Assembly: GCF_002266855.1 (NCBI RefSeq)
Contig: NZ_NGJN01000006.1
Span: 62,001 to 126,000, forward strand
DNA length: 64,000 nt
Direction of reading: 5' to 3'
From: Winogradskyella aurantia
GTDB taxonomy: Bacteria > Bacteroidota > Bacteroidia > Flavobacteriales > Flavobacteriaceae
Shown here: positions 1 through 9,770 of the stretch, piece by piece
Layout of the letters: each line of letters opens with the position of its first letter
How positions within the stretch are numbered: position 1 is the stretch's first letter
Made by a program: the position numbers and the translations under genes
The notes under the pieces: generated by a model
Database searches by the model: none
What the model was told of the DNA's origin: nothing
Seen by the model: the letters and a program-made list of their open reading frames with translations, nothing else

Positions 1-1
1 A

Positions 2-988
2 GCAGATCAACTTAATCTTCAGAACGGGAACAATGAAAATTTACAATTGTTCAATGCTACAAATAATCAGGATTTAGCCTGTATTTTAGTCGATGATCCT
101 GTGGCGGTTATCAACAATACAGAAGGGTTTTACGACAGTTGGTTTAAAGATGAGACAGCTAGTTACCAATCCGTATGTGCGGATGCTGATAATGACGGCA
201 TACCAAATGAGGATGATTTATGTCCCAATACCGAATTTGGTGCGACGGTAGATTTGTTTGGTTGTGCTGTAATCGATTTGCCAAATGATAATTTTGCCGT
301 TTCAGTTACAAGTGAAACCTGCTTAAATAGCAATAATGGTATAATAACTATAATTGCGCAAGAACTTTATAATTATAACGTATCACTTGTACGTGATAAC
401 TTTTCGCAAGATTATAACTTTACGAATGACATAGACATCTTTAATCTTTTGGCAGGAACTTATGAGATGTGCATTACCATTGAGGAGTGGCCCGATTACC
501 AAAGTTGTTACACCATTGTTATTACCCAACCAGACCCACTAGAAGTATTTTCAAATAGAATGGCTTCAGGAAATATTTTATCTGTAATTATGACGGGCAA
601 TTCCAAATACAATATAGAATTTAACGGGGACCTCTTTACGACCTATAATCCAAGTATTAACTTAGAATTGCAACAAGGGGTAAATAGCTTAAAGGTGTAT
701 ACAGATTTGGACTGTCAAGGCATCTATCAAGAACGCATAGTCCTCTCAGATGAACCTATCGTAACACCAAACCCGTTTAACAACCGACTTAGTATTTATA
801 CCAATTCCAATAATGAAGATATTATTGTACATATCTATAATATATTTGGGCAGCGCGTTCTGAGTGAGACTTTCAATCATCATACGAATGATATTCAAAT
901 AGACACCAACCGATTAGCGGCTGGAATGTACCTGATGGCAATACAAACCGATAATGAGACGACGACCCATAAAATTATAAAAGAATAA
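2..988 (+). CDS. Secreted LRR / thrombospondin-3 protein with T9SS tail (5' partial)
   Basis: The reading frame is open to the left window edge, so this is the C-terminal part of a larger protein; the TTG at 47 is internal. The first visible residues (LNLQNGNNENLQLFNATNN) match the last leucine-rich-repeat turn of flavobacterial internalin-like surface proteins. A short calcium-binding thrombospondin type 3 repeat follows (DADNDGIPNEDDLCPNT), then a roughly 150-residue beta-rich region. The last 75 residues are a type IX secretion sorting domain: PNPFNNRLSIY, a central IYNIFGQRV and terminal LAAGMYLMAI...KIIKE. The product should be exported by T9SS and anchored at or released from the surface. 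Its ligand cannot be read from this fragment. Family assignment is confident; the substrate is unknown. Confidence 0.85.
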   Translation, partial: ADQLNLQNGNNENLQLFNATNNQDLACILVDDPVAVINNTEGFYDSWFKDETASYQSVCADADNDGIPNEDDLCPNTEFGATVDLFGCAVIDLPNDNFAVSVTSETCLNSNNGIITIIAQELYNYNVSLVRDNFSQDYNFTNDIDIFNLLAGTYEMCITIEEWPDYQSCYTIVITQPDPLEVFSNRMASGNILSVIMTGNSKYNIEFNGDLFTTYNPSINLELQQGVNSLKVYTDLDCQGIYQERIVLSDEPIVTPNPFNNRLSIYTNSNNEDIIVHIYNIFGQRVLSETFNHHTNDIQIDTNRLAAGMYLMAIQTDNETTTHKIIKE

Positions 989-1041
989 ATTCAGAATGAT
1001 TTTCAATGATTAAAGTTCTGATGCTACAAAATAAGATACAG

Positions 1042-1749
1042 ATGAAACGCCTAACCTATTTACTATCCATATTTATTGTCCTATTTGGATGTAGTAATCC
1101 TTCAGATGGTACTCCAGAGAATGGCAGCGGCAATGGAGGTAGTCAAGATGACCCAAATGGTGTGCTGTTGGTTTTTCCTGAGGAAAGTTCCTTATGTAAC
1201 GAAGGCACTGAACCAACACCGACTCAAAGTACGGTTTTCTTTGAATGGGAACCAAATGATAATGCCCAAAGCTATACACTTACTGTAGAAAATTTAGCAA
1301 CAGGGGCTATCTCACAATTTGACACCGAAGATTTTATTTTTCCGGTCACTATAGAACGTGCCCAGGCATTTAGGTGGTCCGTGAATTATGAAGCCCAAGG
1401 CGAAACAAAGGAAAGTGAAGTTTGGAATTTTTATAATGCAGGTCCGGGTGTTCAAACCTATCCGCCCTTTCCTGCAGAAATCATAGCACCAACTATGGCC
1501 CAAAGTCTTCCCGCCACAAGCTCCGTAGTGTTGCAGTGGAATGGAAGTGATGTGGATGAAGATATTACGGGTTTCGATTTGTATTTTGGAACGGAGAATC
1601 CTCCAGCGATTATGGTAACTGATATTTTGGTAAATCAGTCAACTGTCTCAGTGACTGCAGGAACTATTTATTATTGGAGTATTGTGACAAGAGATGCGGC
1701 AGGAAATTCATCGGAGTCTGGTGTGTATCAATTTGTAGTCTTGGATTAA
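1042..1749 (+). CDS. Putative lipoprotein with two fibronectin-III-like domains
   Basis: I chose the ATG at 1042 because it gives a clean lipoprotein signal (MKRLTYLLSIFIVLFGC, lipobox LFGC); an in-frame ATG at 1006 would add 12 residues before it. After the Cys comes a Gly/Ser/Asn/Asp linker. Two Ig/FnIII-like beta-sandwich modules follow, each with the typical FEWEPN...SYTLTV or VLQWNGSDVDED...FDLYFG opening and a ...W.V...G...S...F closing strand. The length is 235 aa. It begins 53 bases after the T9SS protein in the same direction and may be co-transcribed as its partner. No catalytic motif is visible. It is probably an outer-membrane-anchored binding or adhesion protein of unknown ligand. 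Confidence 0.75.
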   Translation: MKRLTYLLSIFIVLFGCSNPSDGTPENGSGNGGSQDDPNGVLLVFPEESSLCNEGTEPTPTQSTVFFEWEPNDNAQSYTLTVENLATGAISQFDTEDFIFPVTIERAQAFRWSVNYEAQGETKESEVWNFYNAGPGVQTYPPFPAEIIAPTMAQSLPATSSVVLQWNGSDVDEDITGFDLYFGTENPPAIMVTDILVNQSTVSVTAGTIYYWSIVTRDAAGNSSESGVYQFVVLD

Positions 1750-2054
1750 TCTAAAACTCAAGACACAGAAAGGGGGCACATCTTGCCTTGATGCATTAAA
1801 GCAAATATGAGAAGTTAAATTATTTGCTTGAGGAGCGTTGTTCTCGCTAGTTTTAATAAAACGATATAACTGCTTAAAAAAAGTGTACCCCAAGCTCTTT
1901 GTGTGCTAAATAATAACTTAAGGGCTGCCCCTAAAGAATCTTTATTAATATTATTTTCTTAATTTTTTTGAATAGTTTTGATAAATAGATTTTGAAATTC
2001 TTTTGAGGACATCCGTTAAGGGCTATTTTTACGTAAATAAATAAACAACAGTTC
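1750..2054 (+). other. Intergenic gap of about 305 bases
   Basis: This AT-rich stretch separates the lipoprotein gene from the ThuA-like gene. The only element I can support is a promoter-like pair near its 3' end (annotated separately at 2002-2031). No convincing hairpin terminator, RNA gene or repeat was seen. Confidence 0.5.
2002..2031 (+). promoter_or_regulatory. Candidate Bacteroidota promoter for the ThuA-like gene
   Basis: TTTG at 2002-2005, an 18-base spacer and TATTTTTA at 2024-2031 fit the flavobacterial -33/-7 pattern TTTG / TAnnTTTG, with one mismatch in the last base. The start codon lies 23 bases downstream. Confidence 0.45.
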
Positions 2055-3146
2055 ATGAAAGGAATCCTACAAATTTCAATAATTCTTATTGTATCAATGT
2101 CATCATTCGCACAAAGCAGGATTCTTGTATACCATGAGACTAATCAATTTAGGCACGAATCCATCAATGCTGGGATATCCATGTTTGAGGACCTAGGTAA
2201 TGAAAATGGAGATTGGATTACAGACAATTCTCAAGATTCATCAGTGTTTACGGCTTCAAATTTAGCTCAATACGATGCGGTTGTTTTCTTAAATACCTCA
2301 GGTAGTGATGAGACAGGAGGCGATGGCGATTTGTTGTCTGCATCAGAAAAGATAGCATTAGAAAACTTTATTGCAAGTGGGAAAGGCTTTGTTGGCGTGC
2401 ACGCAGCCACAGATACATATAGAGATGGAGTTTGGCCATTTTATAACGAATTAGTGGGTGCTATTGTTCAAACAAGTCCTAACCATACCGCAAATAACTT
2501 TAATGCAGATATGGAGGTTATCACTAGCCATCCAATAATTGATTTTTTAGGGCCTCTAGGATCAATCTGGAATAAGGATGAAGAATACTATTATTGGCAA
2601 ATTAATGGTGGGCAGTTAAGTACAGATAATACGGTATTGCTTGAGGTTGAGCAAACAGGGAGCAATCCTTATGACGCCGCACGCCCCATTACTTGGTACA
2701 AAGAAGCTATTACCTATGATGATGATGGTGACGGCGCTACGCCAGAAGTAACTTTGTCTGGTATTCGTTCGTTTTATACGGCACTTGGACATAATAGTAG
2801 CGATTATAATAACAATACCAATTTCAGAACGATGCTCAAGAATGCAACCCTTTGGGCGATTGGAGATGCATTATCAGTTACAGAACAATCTATGGGAAGG
2901 CTCAAGGTTTATCCCAACCCAATGGAAGATTATATAATTATATCAATGCCTAATTACACATCTCCTTCTGCTAAGGTAAGTGTGTTTAACGGAACGGGTC
3001 AAATTATTCTAACGACCCAGATAGATGGATTACATAGTTCTGGAAATAACTATAGATTAGAAATGGGAAATCTTAAAAGTGGGGTTTACTTGCTGGAATT
3101 GAAATCCGATGATGAAACTGAACAGATAAAGTTCGTTAAAAAGTGA
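2055..3146 (+). CDS. Secreted ThuA-like domain protein with T9SS sorting tail
   Basis: The 363-residue protein has a signal peptide (residues 1-19, ending SSFAQ), then a ThuA-like domain (about 20-270), a class-I-glutamine-amidotransferase-like fold found in trehalose-utilization-type proteins. Diagnostic segments are RILVYHETNQFRHESI, YDAVVFLNTSG, GKGFVGVHAATDTY, HTANNF, SHPI and RSFYTALGHNSSDY. The last 80 residues form a T9SS sorting domain (KVYPNPMEDYIIIS ... SGVYLLELKSDD ... FVKK). It is predicted to be secreted and to act on, or bind, carbohydrate outside the cell. ThuA-like secreted proteins are often found with glycoside hydrolases, but no such enzyme sits next to it here, so the substrate stays open. 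Confidence 0.85.
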   Translation: MKGILQISIILIVSMSSFAQSRILVYHETNQFRHESINAGISMFEDLGNENGDWITDNSQDSSVFTASNLAQYDAVVFLNTSGSDETGGDGDLLSASEKIALENFIASGKGFVGVHAATDTYRDGVWPFYNELVGAIVQTSPNHTANNFNADMEVITSHPIIDFLGPLGSIWNKDEEYYYWQINGGQLSTDNTVLLEVEQTGSNPYDAARPITWYKEAITYDDDGDGATPEVTLSGIRSFYTALGHNSSDYNNNTNFRTMLKNATLWAIGDALSVTEQSMGRLKVYPNPMEDYIIISMPNYTSPSAKVSVFNGTGQIILTTQIDGLHSSGNNYRLEMGNLKSGVYLLELKSDDETEQIKFVKK

Positions 3147-3233
3147 CTTTTTCTTCCAACAAACTCATGGTGATTTGTTAATAATTGAAGCAAAAAATTG
3201 CAGATCGCAAATCGCCTATCTGAAAGCAATTGT

Positions 3234-3241
3234 TATTTTTG
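3234..3241 (+). promoter_or_regulatory. -7 box (TATTTTTG) directly at the guaA start
   Basis: TATTTTTG matches TAnnTTTG and ends only three bases before the guaA ATG at 3245. A transcript starting 5-8 bases downstream of this box would begin at or in the start codon, that is leaderless. No good TTTG is seen at the expected -33 distance. Confidence 0.4.
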
Positions 3242-3244
3242 CAC

Positions 3245-4780
3245 ATGCAACATAACAAGGTACTTATTTTAGATTTTGGTTCGCAGTATACGCAGTTAAT
3301 TGCGCGCCGAGTTAGGGAGTTGAATATTTACTCCGAAATCCATCCGTTTAATAAAATTCCAACAGACCTAAGGGACTATAATGCTGTAATCCTTTCTGGT
3401 AGTCCCGTTTCGGTTCGATCTGATGAAGTACTTCACCCAGATTTATCAAATATCAGAGGAGAAAAACCAATCTTAGCCGTGTGCTATGGAGCTCAGTATC
3501 TGGCGCATTTTTCAGGAGGTGAAGTGGCCGAATCCAATACAAGGGAATACGGTAGGGCCAATCTGGGTTACATTAAAGAGAATGAAGATTTTTTTGAAAA
3601 TATTCACGAAGGTAGTCAAGTATGGATGAGCCATAGCGATACCATAAAACAATTACCAGAGCGAGGCGTATTGTTGGCAAGTACTGAAGATGTAGAAAAC
3701 GCAGCCTTTAAGATCGAAGGAGAGGATACATATGCTATACAGTTTCACCCAGAGGTATACCACTCTACCGATGGTCATCAGCTATTACATAATTTCCTCA
3801 TTAAGATTGCAGGTGTAAAACAAGACTGGACACCACAATCCTTTGTTGAGGAAACCGTAGAAGGCTTAAAGACTAAATTGGGTAATGATAAAGTCGTGCT
3901 AGGATTGTCTGGTGGAGTAGACTCTTCCGTGGCAGCAATGCTTTTGCATAAAGCTATTGGAAAAAATCTCTATTGTATTTTTGTGAATAACGGTCTACTT
4001 CGTAAAAATGAATTTGAAGATGTGTTACATCAATATGAGGGCATGGGCTTAAACGTTAAAGGCGTAGATGCCTCGGCACGCTTTTTGAACGCACTTGCCG
4101 GTAAGAGTGATCCAGAAGAAAAGCGAAAAATTATAGGACGCGTGTTCATTGAAGTGTTTGACGATGAAGCACATCTTATTCAAGATGTTAAATGGCTGGC
4201 ACAAGGTACCATTTACCCTGATGTTATTGAAAGTGTTTCCGCTACTGGTGGACCGAGTGCAACCATTAAAAGTCATCACAATGTCGGTGGTTTACCCGAC
4301 TTCATGAAACTTGAGGTAGTAGAACCTTTAAAGTCCTTGTTTAAAGATGAAGTGAGGCGTGTTGGAGCTTCCATGAACATGGATGCCATGTTGTTAGGAA
4401 GACACCCATTTCCTGGACCAGGTTTAGCAATTCGTATCCTAGGAGATCTAACCCCTGAGAAAGTACGTATATTACAGGAGGTTGATGCTATTTTTATTAA
4501 TAACCTGAGATCTTGGAATTTGTACGATAAAGTTTGGCAAGCGGGCGCAATGCTATTGCCTGTAAACAGTGTTGGTGTAATGGGAGATGAGCGTACCTAT
4601 GAAAAATGTGTGGCCTTGAGAGCCGTGGAAAGCACAGATGGAATGACAGCGGATTGGGTAAATTTGCCTTATGAATTTTTGCAAAAGACCTCTAATGAAA
4701 TAATAAATAAGGTAAAAGGCGTTAATAGAGTAGTGTATGACATTAGTTCAAAACCACCTGCAACTATAGAATGGGAATAA
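3245..4780 (+). CDS. guaA: GMP synthase (glutamine-hydrolysing)
   Basis: Converts XMP, ATP and glutamine to GMP in purine synthesis in the cytoplasm. The N-terminal class I glutamine amidotransferase domain has its nucleophile Cys80 in AVCYGAQ and the His168/Glu170 pair in QFHPEVYHS. The ATP-pyrophosphatase domain has the P-loop SGGVDSS at 222-228. The C-terminal dimerization domain ends in the canonical PPATIEWE. The length is 511 aa, normal for the family. I start at the ATG at 3245 ([17 protein letters not shown]), because the ATG at 3230 would add five non-conserved residues and overlap the -7 box. The LysM-PBP1 gene follows 51 bases later, probably in the same transcript. Confidence 0.97.
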   Translation: MQHNKVLILDFGSQYTQLIARRVRELNIYSEIHPFNKIPTDLRDYNAVILSGSPVSVRSDEVLHPDLSNIRGEKPILAVCYGAQYLAHFSGGEVAESNTREYGRANLGYIKENEDFFENIHEGSQVWMSHSDTIKQLPERGVLLASTEDVENAAFKIEGEDTYAIQFHPEVYHSTDGHQLLHNFLIKIAGVKQDWTPQSFVEETVEGLKTKLGNDKVVLGLSGGVDSSVAAMLLHKAIGKNLYCIFVNNGLLRKNEFEDVLHQYEGMGLNVKGVDASARFLNALAGKSDPEEKRKIIGRVFIEVFDDEAHLIQDVKWLAQGTIYPDVIESVSATGGPSATIKSHHNVGGLPDFMKLEVVEPLKSLFKDEVRRVGASMNMDAMLLGRHPFPGPGLAIRILGDLTPEKVRILQEVDAIFINNLRSWNLYDKVWQAGAMLLPVNSVGVMGDERTYEKCVALRAVESTDGMTADWVNLPYEFLQKTSNEIINKVKGVNRVVYDISSKPPATIEWE

Positions 4781-4831
4781 TTGTGACCCCAAGGACTCAC
4801 GATTATCCAGTTAAAAAGTGAACCGTTTAGT

Positions 4832-6736
4832 ATGAAGAAATTTTTAAGTATCATTTGTATTGTCTTTTTCATGGGTCTTAATGCTCAAAATTATAAGACC
4901 CATAAGGTAAAGGCCGGTGAGACCATAGAAAGTATTTCTAAACTCTATTTGGTGACACCTTTTGATATTTATGCATTAAATCCCGATGCTAAAGAAAATC
5001 TTAAACTGAATACTGTTCTCATTATTCCAGATTCTAAAGTTAAGAATGAGCCAGTGCAAGAAGAATACAGGGAACTGATAGGTTACAGAAGCCATAAGGT
5101 ACGGCGTAAGGAAACCTTGTATAGCTTATCTAAAAAATACAATGTTACAGAGAGTGAAATTAAGAAAGCTAATAGGTCCTTATATTCTGAGAACTTAAAA
5201 AAGGGAGATCGCATTCGAATCCCAAAATATAGAACGGTTATATCTAAGAGAACCTTAGATAATACTATAAAAAAATATACCGTCAGACCTAAAGAGGGTA
5301 AATGGCGTATAGCTTATAAGTTTGGAATTACCGTTGAAGACTTGGAAGGACTTAACCCAAATATGAAAGAGGTCATTCAACCAGGTGATGAGCTCAATGT
5401 CCCCAATATTGAAGATACCGAGGAAAAGGCCATTGACTCAACCTATAATTATTATGAGGTTTTACCTAAGGAAGGATTTTACAGGTTAAAAATAAAATTA
5501 GGTCTTACCCAAGAGCAATTAGAAACATTGAACCCAGAACTCAAAGAGGACGGGTTAAAAGAAGGTATGGTTTTAAAAATCCCATCCGATGTAGATGTAG
5601 TTACTAATTTGACGGACATCGATACAACGAGCTTAACCCTTGGCTTAAGCAATTTTAAAACAAAGAAATTAGCTGTAATGTTGCCATTTCAGCTGAATAA
5701 AATAGATACAGACTCCATACAGGAAACTAAGGACCTCATTAAAAATAGAAGACTATTGTCTGTTGTTCTAGATTTTCACGCGGGTGTATTAATGGCGTTA
5801 GATTCAGCTAAACAATTAGGTATTTCTACAAATTTAAAGGTTCTAGATACGCGCTATCAACTTGCAGAAACAAGAAAGATTCTAGAAGACAACGACTTTT
5901 CGGATTATGATGCTGTTATCGGACCAATGAATGTAGATGCCTTAGATAGGGTTGCCATTAGTTTAGGGAGTGATAGGGTTCCTGTTATTGCGGCACTAAC
6001 GAAGCCTAAAGAAGTGTATTCTAATGTATTTCAAACAATTCCTAAAGATGAGTTGCTTCAAAAATCAATGATAGACTTTATTAAGGCCGACAGCCTTATT
6101 TCTAATATTGTGGTTATTTCTGACTTGGCAAATAAACCCACAAGCGATATGCTGAAGCGCGAATTTCCAGGTGCTAAGCAAATTTTTTCCAAGAAAGATA
6201 AAAAGACAGATAAAGATGGTTTTTTCTTATATCCTACGGATTTGGAAAATGTATTTATGCCGGGTAAAACCGTAGTTTTTTTAGAAACAGATAGCAATTC
6301 TTTTGCCTCAAGTGTAATTAGTATGCTGAATGGATTGTTGGTAGATGAAACAGAAATAGTTCTAGTGACTTTAGATAAAAATAATGCCTTTGAGGGTAAG
6401 AATATAGACAATTATCATTTGTCTAATCTTAAATTTCACTATCCCTCTGTAAATAAGAATTTTGAAGAGGCTAAACCTAATAGTTTTGTTAATTCCTATC
6501 GCAATACCTATGGGGTATCGCCAAGTAAATATGCCTGTCGAGGTTTTGATATCACTATTGATATTTTGCTCAGGTTGGCATCAGCTGAAGATTTGTACAA
6601 GGCCTCAAGTAATGCTATTGCAACAGAATATATCGAGAACAAATTCAGGTATAATAAATCGCTGTTTGGTGGTTATACTAATGAGTCCGCTTATATTGTT
6701 AAATATGAGGATTTAAAAATTGTTAAAGTCAACTAA
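4832..6736 (+). CDS. LysM and PBP1-type periplasmic binding domain protein
   Basis: A signal peptide (MKKFLSIICIVFFMGLNAQ) is followed by four LysM-like modules at about residues 20-66, 84-133, 146-192 and 204-252. Each has the xYxVxxGExxxxIxxxxxVxxxxLxxLNP pattern, and the third and fourth are more diverged. From about residue 280 to the end is a type 1 periplasmic-binding fold like the leucine/amide (HAAT) receptors, starting KKLAVMLPFQL. The LysM part should bind peptidoglycan, tethering a ligand-sensing domain in the periplasm; no permease or ATPase partner is nearby, so a transport role is doubtful. The arrangement is common in flavobacteria next to guaA. The ligand is unknown. Confidence 0.85.
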   Translation: MKKFLSIICIVFFMGLNAQNYKTHKVKAGETIESISKLYLVTPFDIYALNPDAKENLKLNTVLIIPDSKVKNEPVQEEYRELIGYRSHKVRRKETLYSLSKKYNVTESEIKKANRSLYSENLKKGDRIRIPKYRTVISKRTLDNTIKKYTVRPKEGKWRIAYKFGITVEDLEGLNPNMKEVIQPGDELNVPNIEDTEEKAIDSTYNYYEVLPKEGFYRLKIKLGLTQEQLETLNPELKEDGLKEGMVLKIPSDVDVVTNLTDIDTTSLTLGLSNFKTKKLAVMLPFQLNKIDTDSIQETKDLIKNRRLLSVVLDFHAGVLMALDSAKQLGISTNLKVLDTRYQLAETRKILEDNDFSDYDAVIGPMNVDALDRVAISLGSDRVPVIAALTKPKEVYSNVFQTIPKDELLQKSMIDFIKADSLISNIVVISDLANKPTSDMLKREFPGAKQIFSKKDKKTDKDGFFLYPTDLENVFMPGKTVVFLETDSNSFASSVISMLNGLLVDETEIVLVTLDKNNAFEGKNIDNYHLSNLKFHYPSVNKNFEEAKPNSFVNSYRNTYGVSPSKYACRGFDITIDILLRLASAEDLYKASSNAIATEYIENKFRYNKSLFGGYTNESAYIVKYEDLKIVKVN

Positions 6737-6737
6737 C

Positions 6738-7139
6738 ATGATGGCAAAAGTCACCTATTTAGGTAATCTCAGGACAGAAAGTGTCCACTTAAAATCCAAA
6801 AGTGCTTTTATCACAGATGCTCCTGTTGACAATAATGGTAAAGGTGAAGCGTTTTCTCCTACAGATACGGTTGCCACAGGCTTGGCCAATTGTATGCTCA
6901 CGGTTATGGGTATTAAAGCTCACGATTTAGGTGTGGATATGTCCGGAACTACTGCTGAGGTAACTAAGATTATGGACAGTAATCCAAGACGGATTTCAAA
7001 AATTATTGTGGAAATCAGGTTCTCTTGTAATCCAGAAGCTAAGACTAAAAAAATCTTAGAGCATACGGCTAAGACCTGTCCTGTTCACTACAGTTTGCAT
7101 CCCGATATTGAAAGGGACATCACGTTTAATTGGGATTAA
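6738..7139 (+). CDS. OsmC/Ohr family peroxiredoxin-like protein
   Basis: This 133-residue protein has the OsmC fold signature and both conserved cysteines, in LANCMLTVMGIKA and TAKTCPVHYSL. OsmC/Ohr proteins reduce organic hydroperoxides through this cysteine pair in the cytoplasm. Two consecutive ATGs (6738, 6741) are possible starts; a TTG at 6720 would run back into the upstream gene and is not preferred. The start lies one base after the LysM-PBP1 stop, and the next gene starts directly after this stop, so it is an internal operon gene. Confidence in the family is high; the physiological peroxide is not known. Confidence 0.9.
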   Translation: MMAKVTYLGNLRTESVHLKSKSAFITDAPVDNNGKGEAFSPTDTVATGLANCMLTVMGIKAHDLGVDMSGTTAEVTKIMDSNPRRISKIIVEIRFSCNPEAKTKKILEHTAKTCPVHYSLHPDIERDITFNWD

Positions 7140-7691
7140 ATGTTCTTAAAAAACTTCGGAGCTTTATTGTTGATGCAGTTGGTAATAAGTCAATCTAATA
7201 TTGAGGAGGTCTCTATGACCTGGAATGCATCAAGGCCTTTGACTTGGACGGATTTTAAAGCTGCTCCAAATTTTAACACAAGTGCAGTAGCCTTAACCGC
7301 TACAGGTATTACTTTTGGGTACTCTCTTGCAACTATAGACGAAAAAATTGTTGATTTCACCACGGATGTAAATGCGCATTTTTATCCAAATCAATCTTGG
7401 TACCTCAAGCAGAAAGCAGACCCTTACATCCTTAAGCACGAGCAATTACATTTTAATATCACGGAGCTGTATGTAAGGCTTTTCAGAAAAAAACTCAAAG
7501 GTCTTAAGGTAAACCAAAATATAAGTCACCAATTGGACAACCTGCATAAATCCATAAACCGAGCTGCAGATGAGACCCAAAAGCGTTATGATGTAGAGAC
7601 GAACCACTCTATTAACAATGAGGCTCAAAAAGCTTGGGAAGTTGCTATTTCAGAGGCATTAAAGAATTTAGAGGAATTTAGCTCCAAATGA
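7140..7691 (+). CDS. DUF922 family protein, predicted secreted zinc protease
   Basis: The 183-residue protein has a hydrophobic N-terminus (FLKNFGALLLMQLVISQS) consistent with a signal peptide, then the DUF922 pattern: RPLTWTDFKA near the start and an HExxH-like metal site KHEQLHFNITEL around residues 100-111. DUF922 proteins are predicted Zn-dependent peptidases of unproven activity. The ATG follows the OsmC stop without any gap and the 3' end overlaps the next gene by four bases (ATGA), so translation is likely coupled. The N-terminal signal and HExxH are visible; the protease function is inferred from the family. Confidence 0.8.
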   Translation: MFLKNFGALLLMQLVISQSNIEEVSMTWNASRPLTWTDFKAAPNFNTSAVALTATGITFGYSLATIDEKIVDFTTDVNAHFYPNQSWYLKQKADPYILKHEQLHFNITELYVRLFRKKLKGLKVNQNISHQLDNLHKSINRAADETQKRYDVETNHSINNEAQKAWEVAISEALKNLEEFSSK

Positions 7692-7924
7692 ATTTAGACG
7701 ATAATAGAAAGGCCTTGGTAGAATTGGCCAATTACAAAATGCCCTTTGGAAAATTTAAGGACCGATACCTTATTGATGTTCCGGAGTACTACTATACATG
7801 GTACAGGCAAAAGGGATTCCCGGAAGGTAAGCTAGGAAGGATGATGCAGCAGATGCATGAGATTAAGATTAATGGTCTTGAAGAATTCATATATAATATC
7901 AGAAAGGAATTTAAGAGAAAATAG
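7688..7924 (+). CDS. DUF3820 family small protein
   Basis: A 78-residue cytosolic protein with the DUF3820 core (NYKMPFGKFKDRYLIDVPEYYYTWYRQKGFPEGKLG). It starts inside the DUF922 stop (ATGA overlap) and ends the guaA transcription unit; a 143-base gap with the pyrG promoter follows. Related domains occur at the end of some exonuclease-like proteins and as stand-alone proteins, so a nucleic-acid link is possible, but no function is established. Confidence 0.8.
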   Translation: MNLDDNRKALVELANYKMPFGKFKDRYLIDVPEYYYTWYRQKGFPEGKLGRMMQQMHEIKINGLEEFIYNIRKEFKRK

Positions 7925-8039
7925 CAGGTCATATCATTAATTTAAAGTCATTACAGCAAGTTTTTTTGGTAATAATAATGATTGTGGTCAAACATTTCAA
8001 CAATCCTTAAACATTACTCAATTTACTCGTTTTATTTTG

Positions 8040-8047
8040 TAAATTTG
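8040..8047 (+). promoter_or_regulatory. -7 box (TAAATTTG) upstream of pyrG
   Basis: TAAATTTG matches TAnnTTTG and lies 20 bases before the pyrG ATG. The nearest -33 candidate (TTTA at 8022) has a short 14-base spacer, so only the -7 element is supported. Confidence 0.45.
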
Positions 8048-8058
8048 CCTGCGTTTAA

Positions 8059-9684
<1,626 letters not shown>

Positions 9685-9770
9685 TTATGCCTTTTTGGCG
9701 TAAATGGAATTTTGGATAGCTTTTTGGTTTATTCAAACAACTAACTTGAAAACCGTTTTTTCGGAAATAT

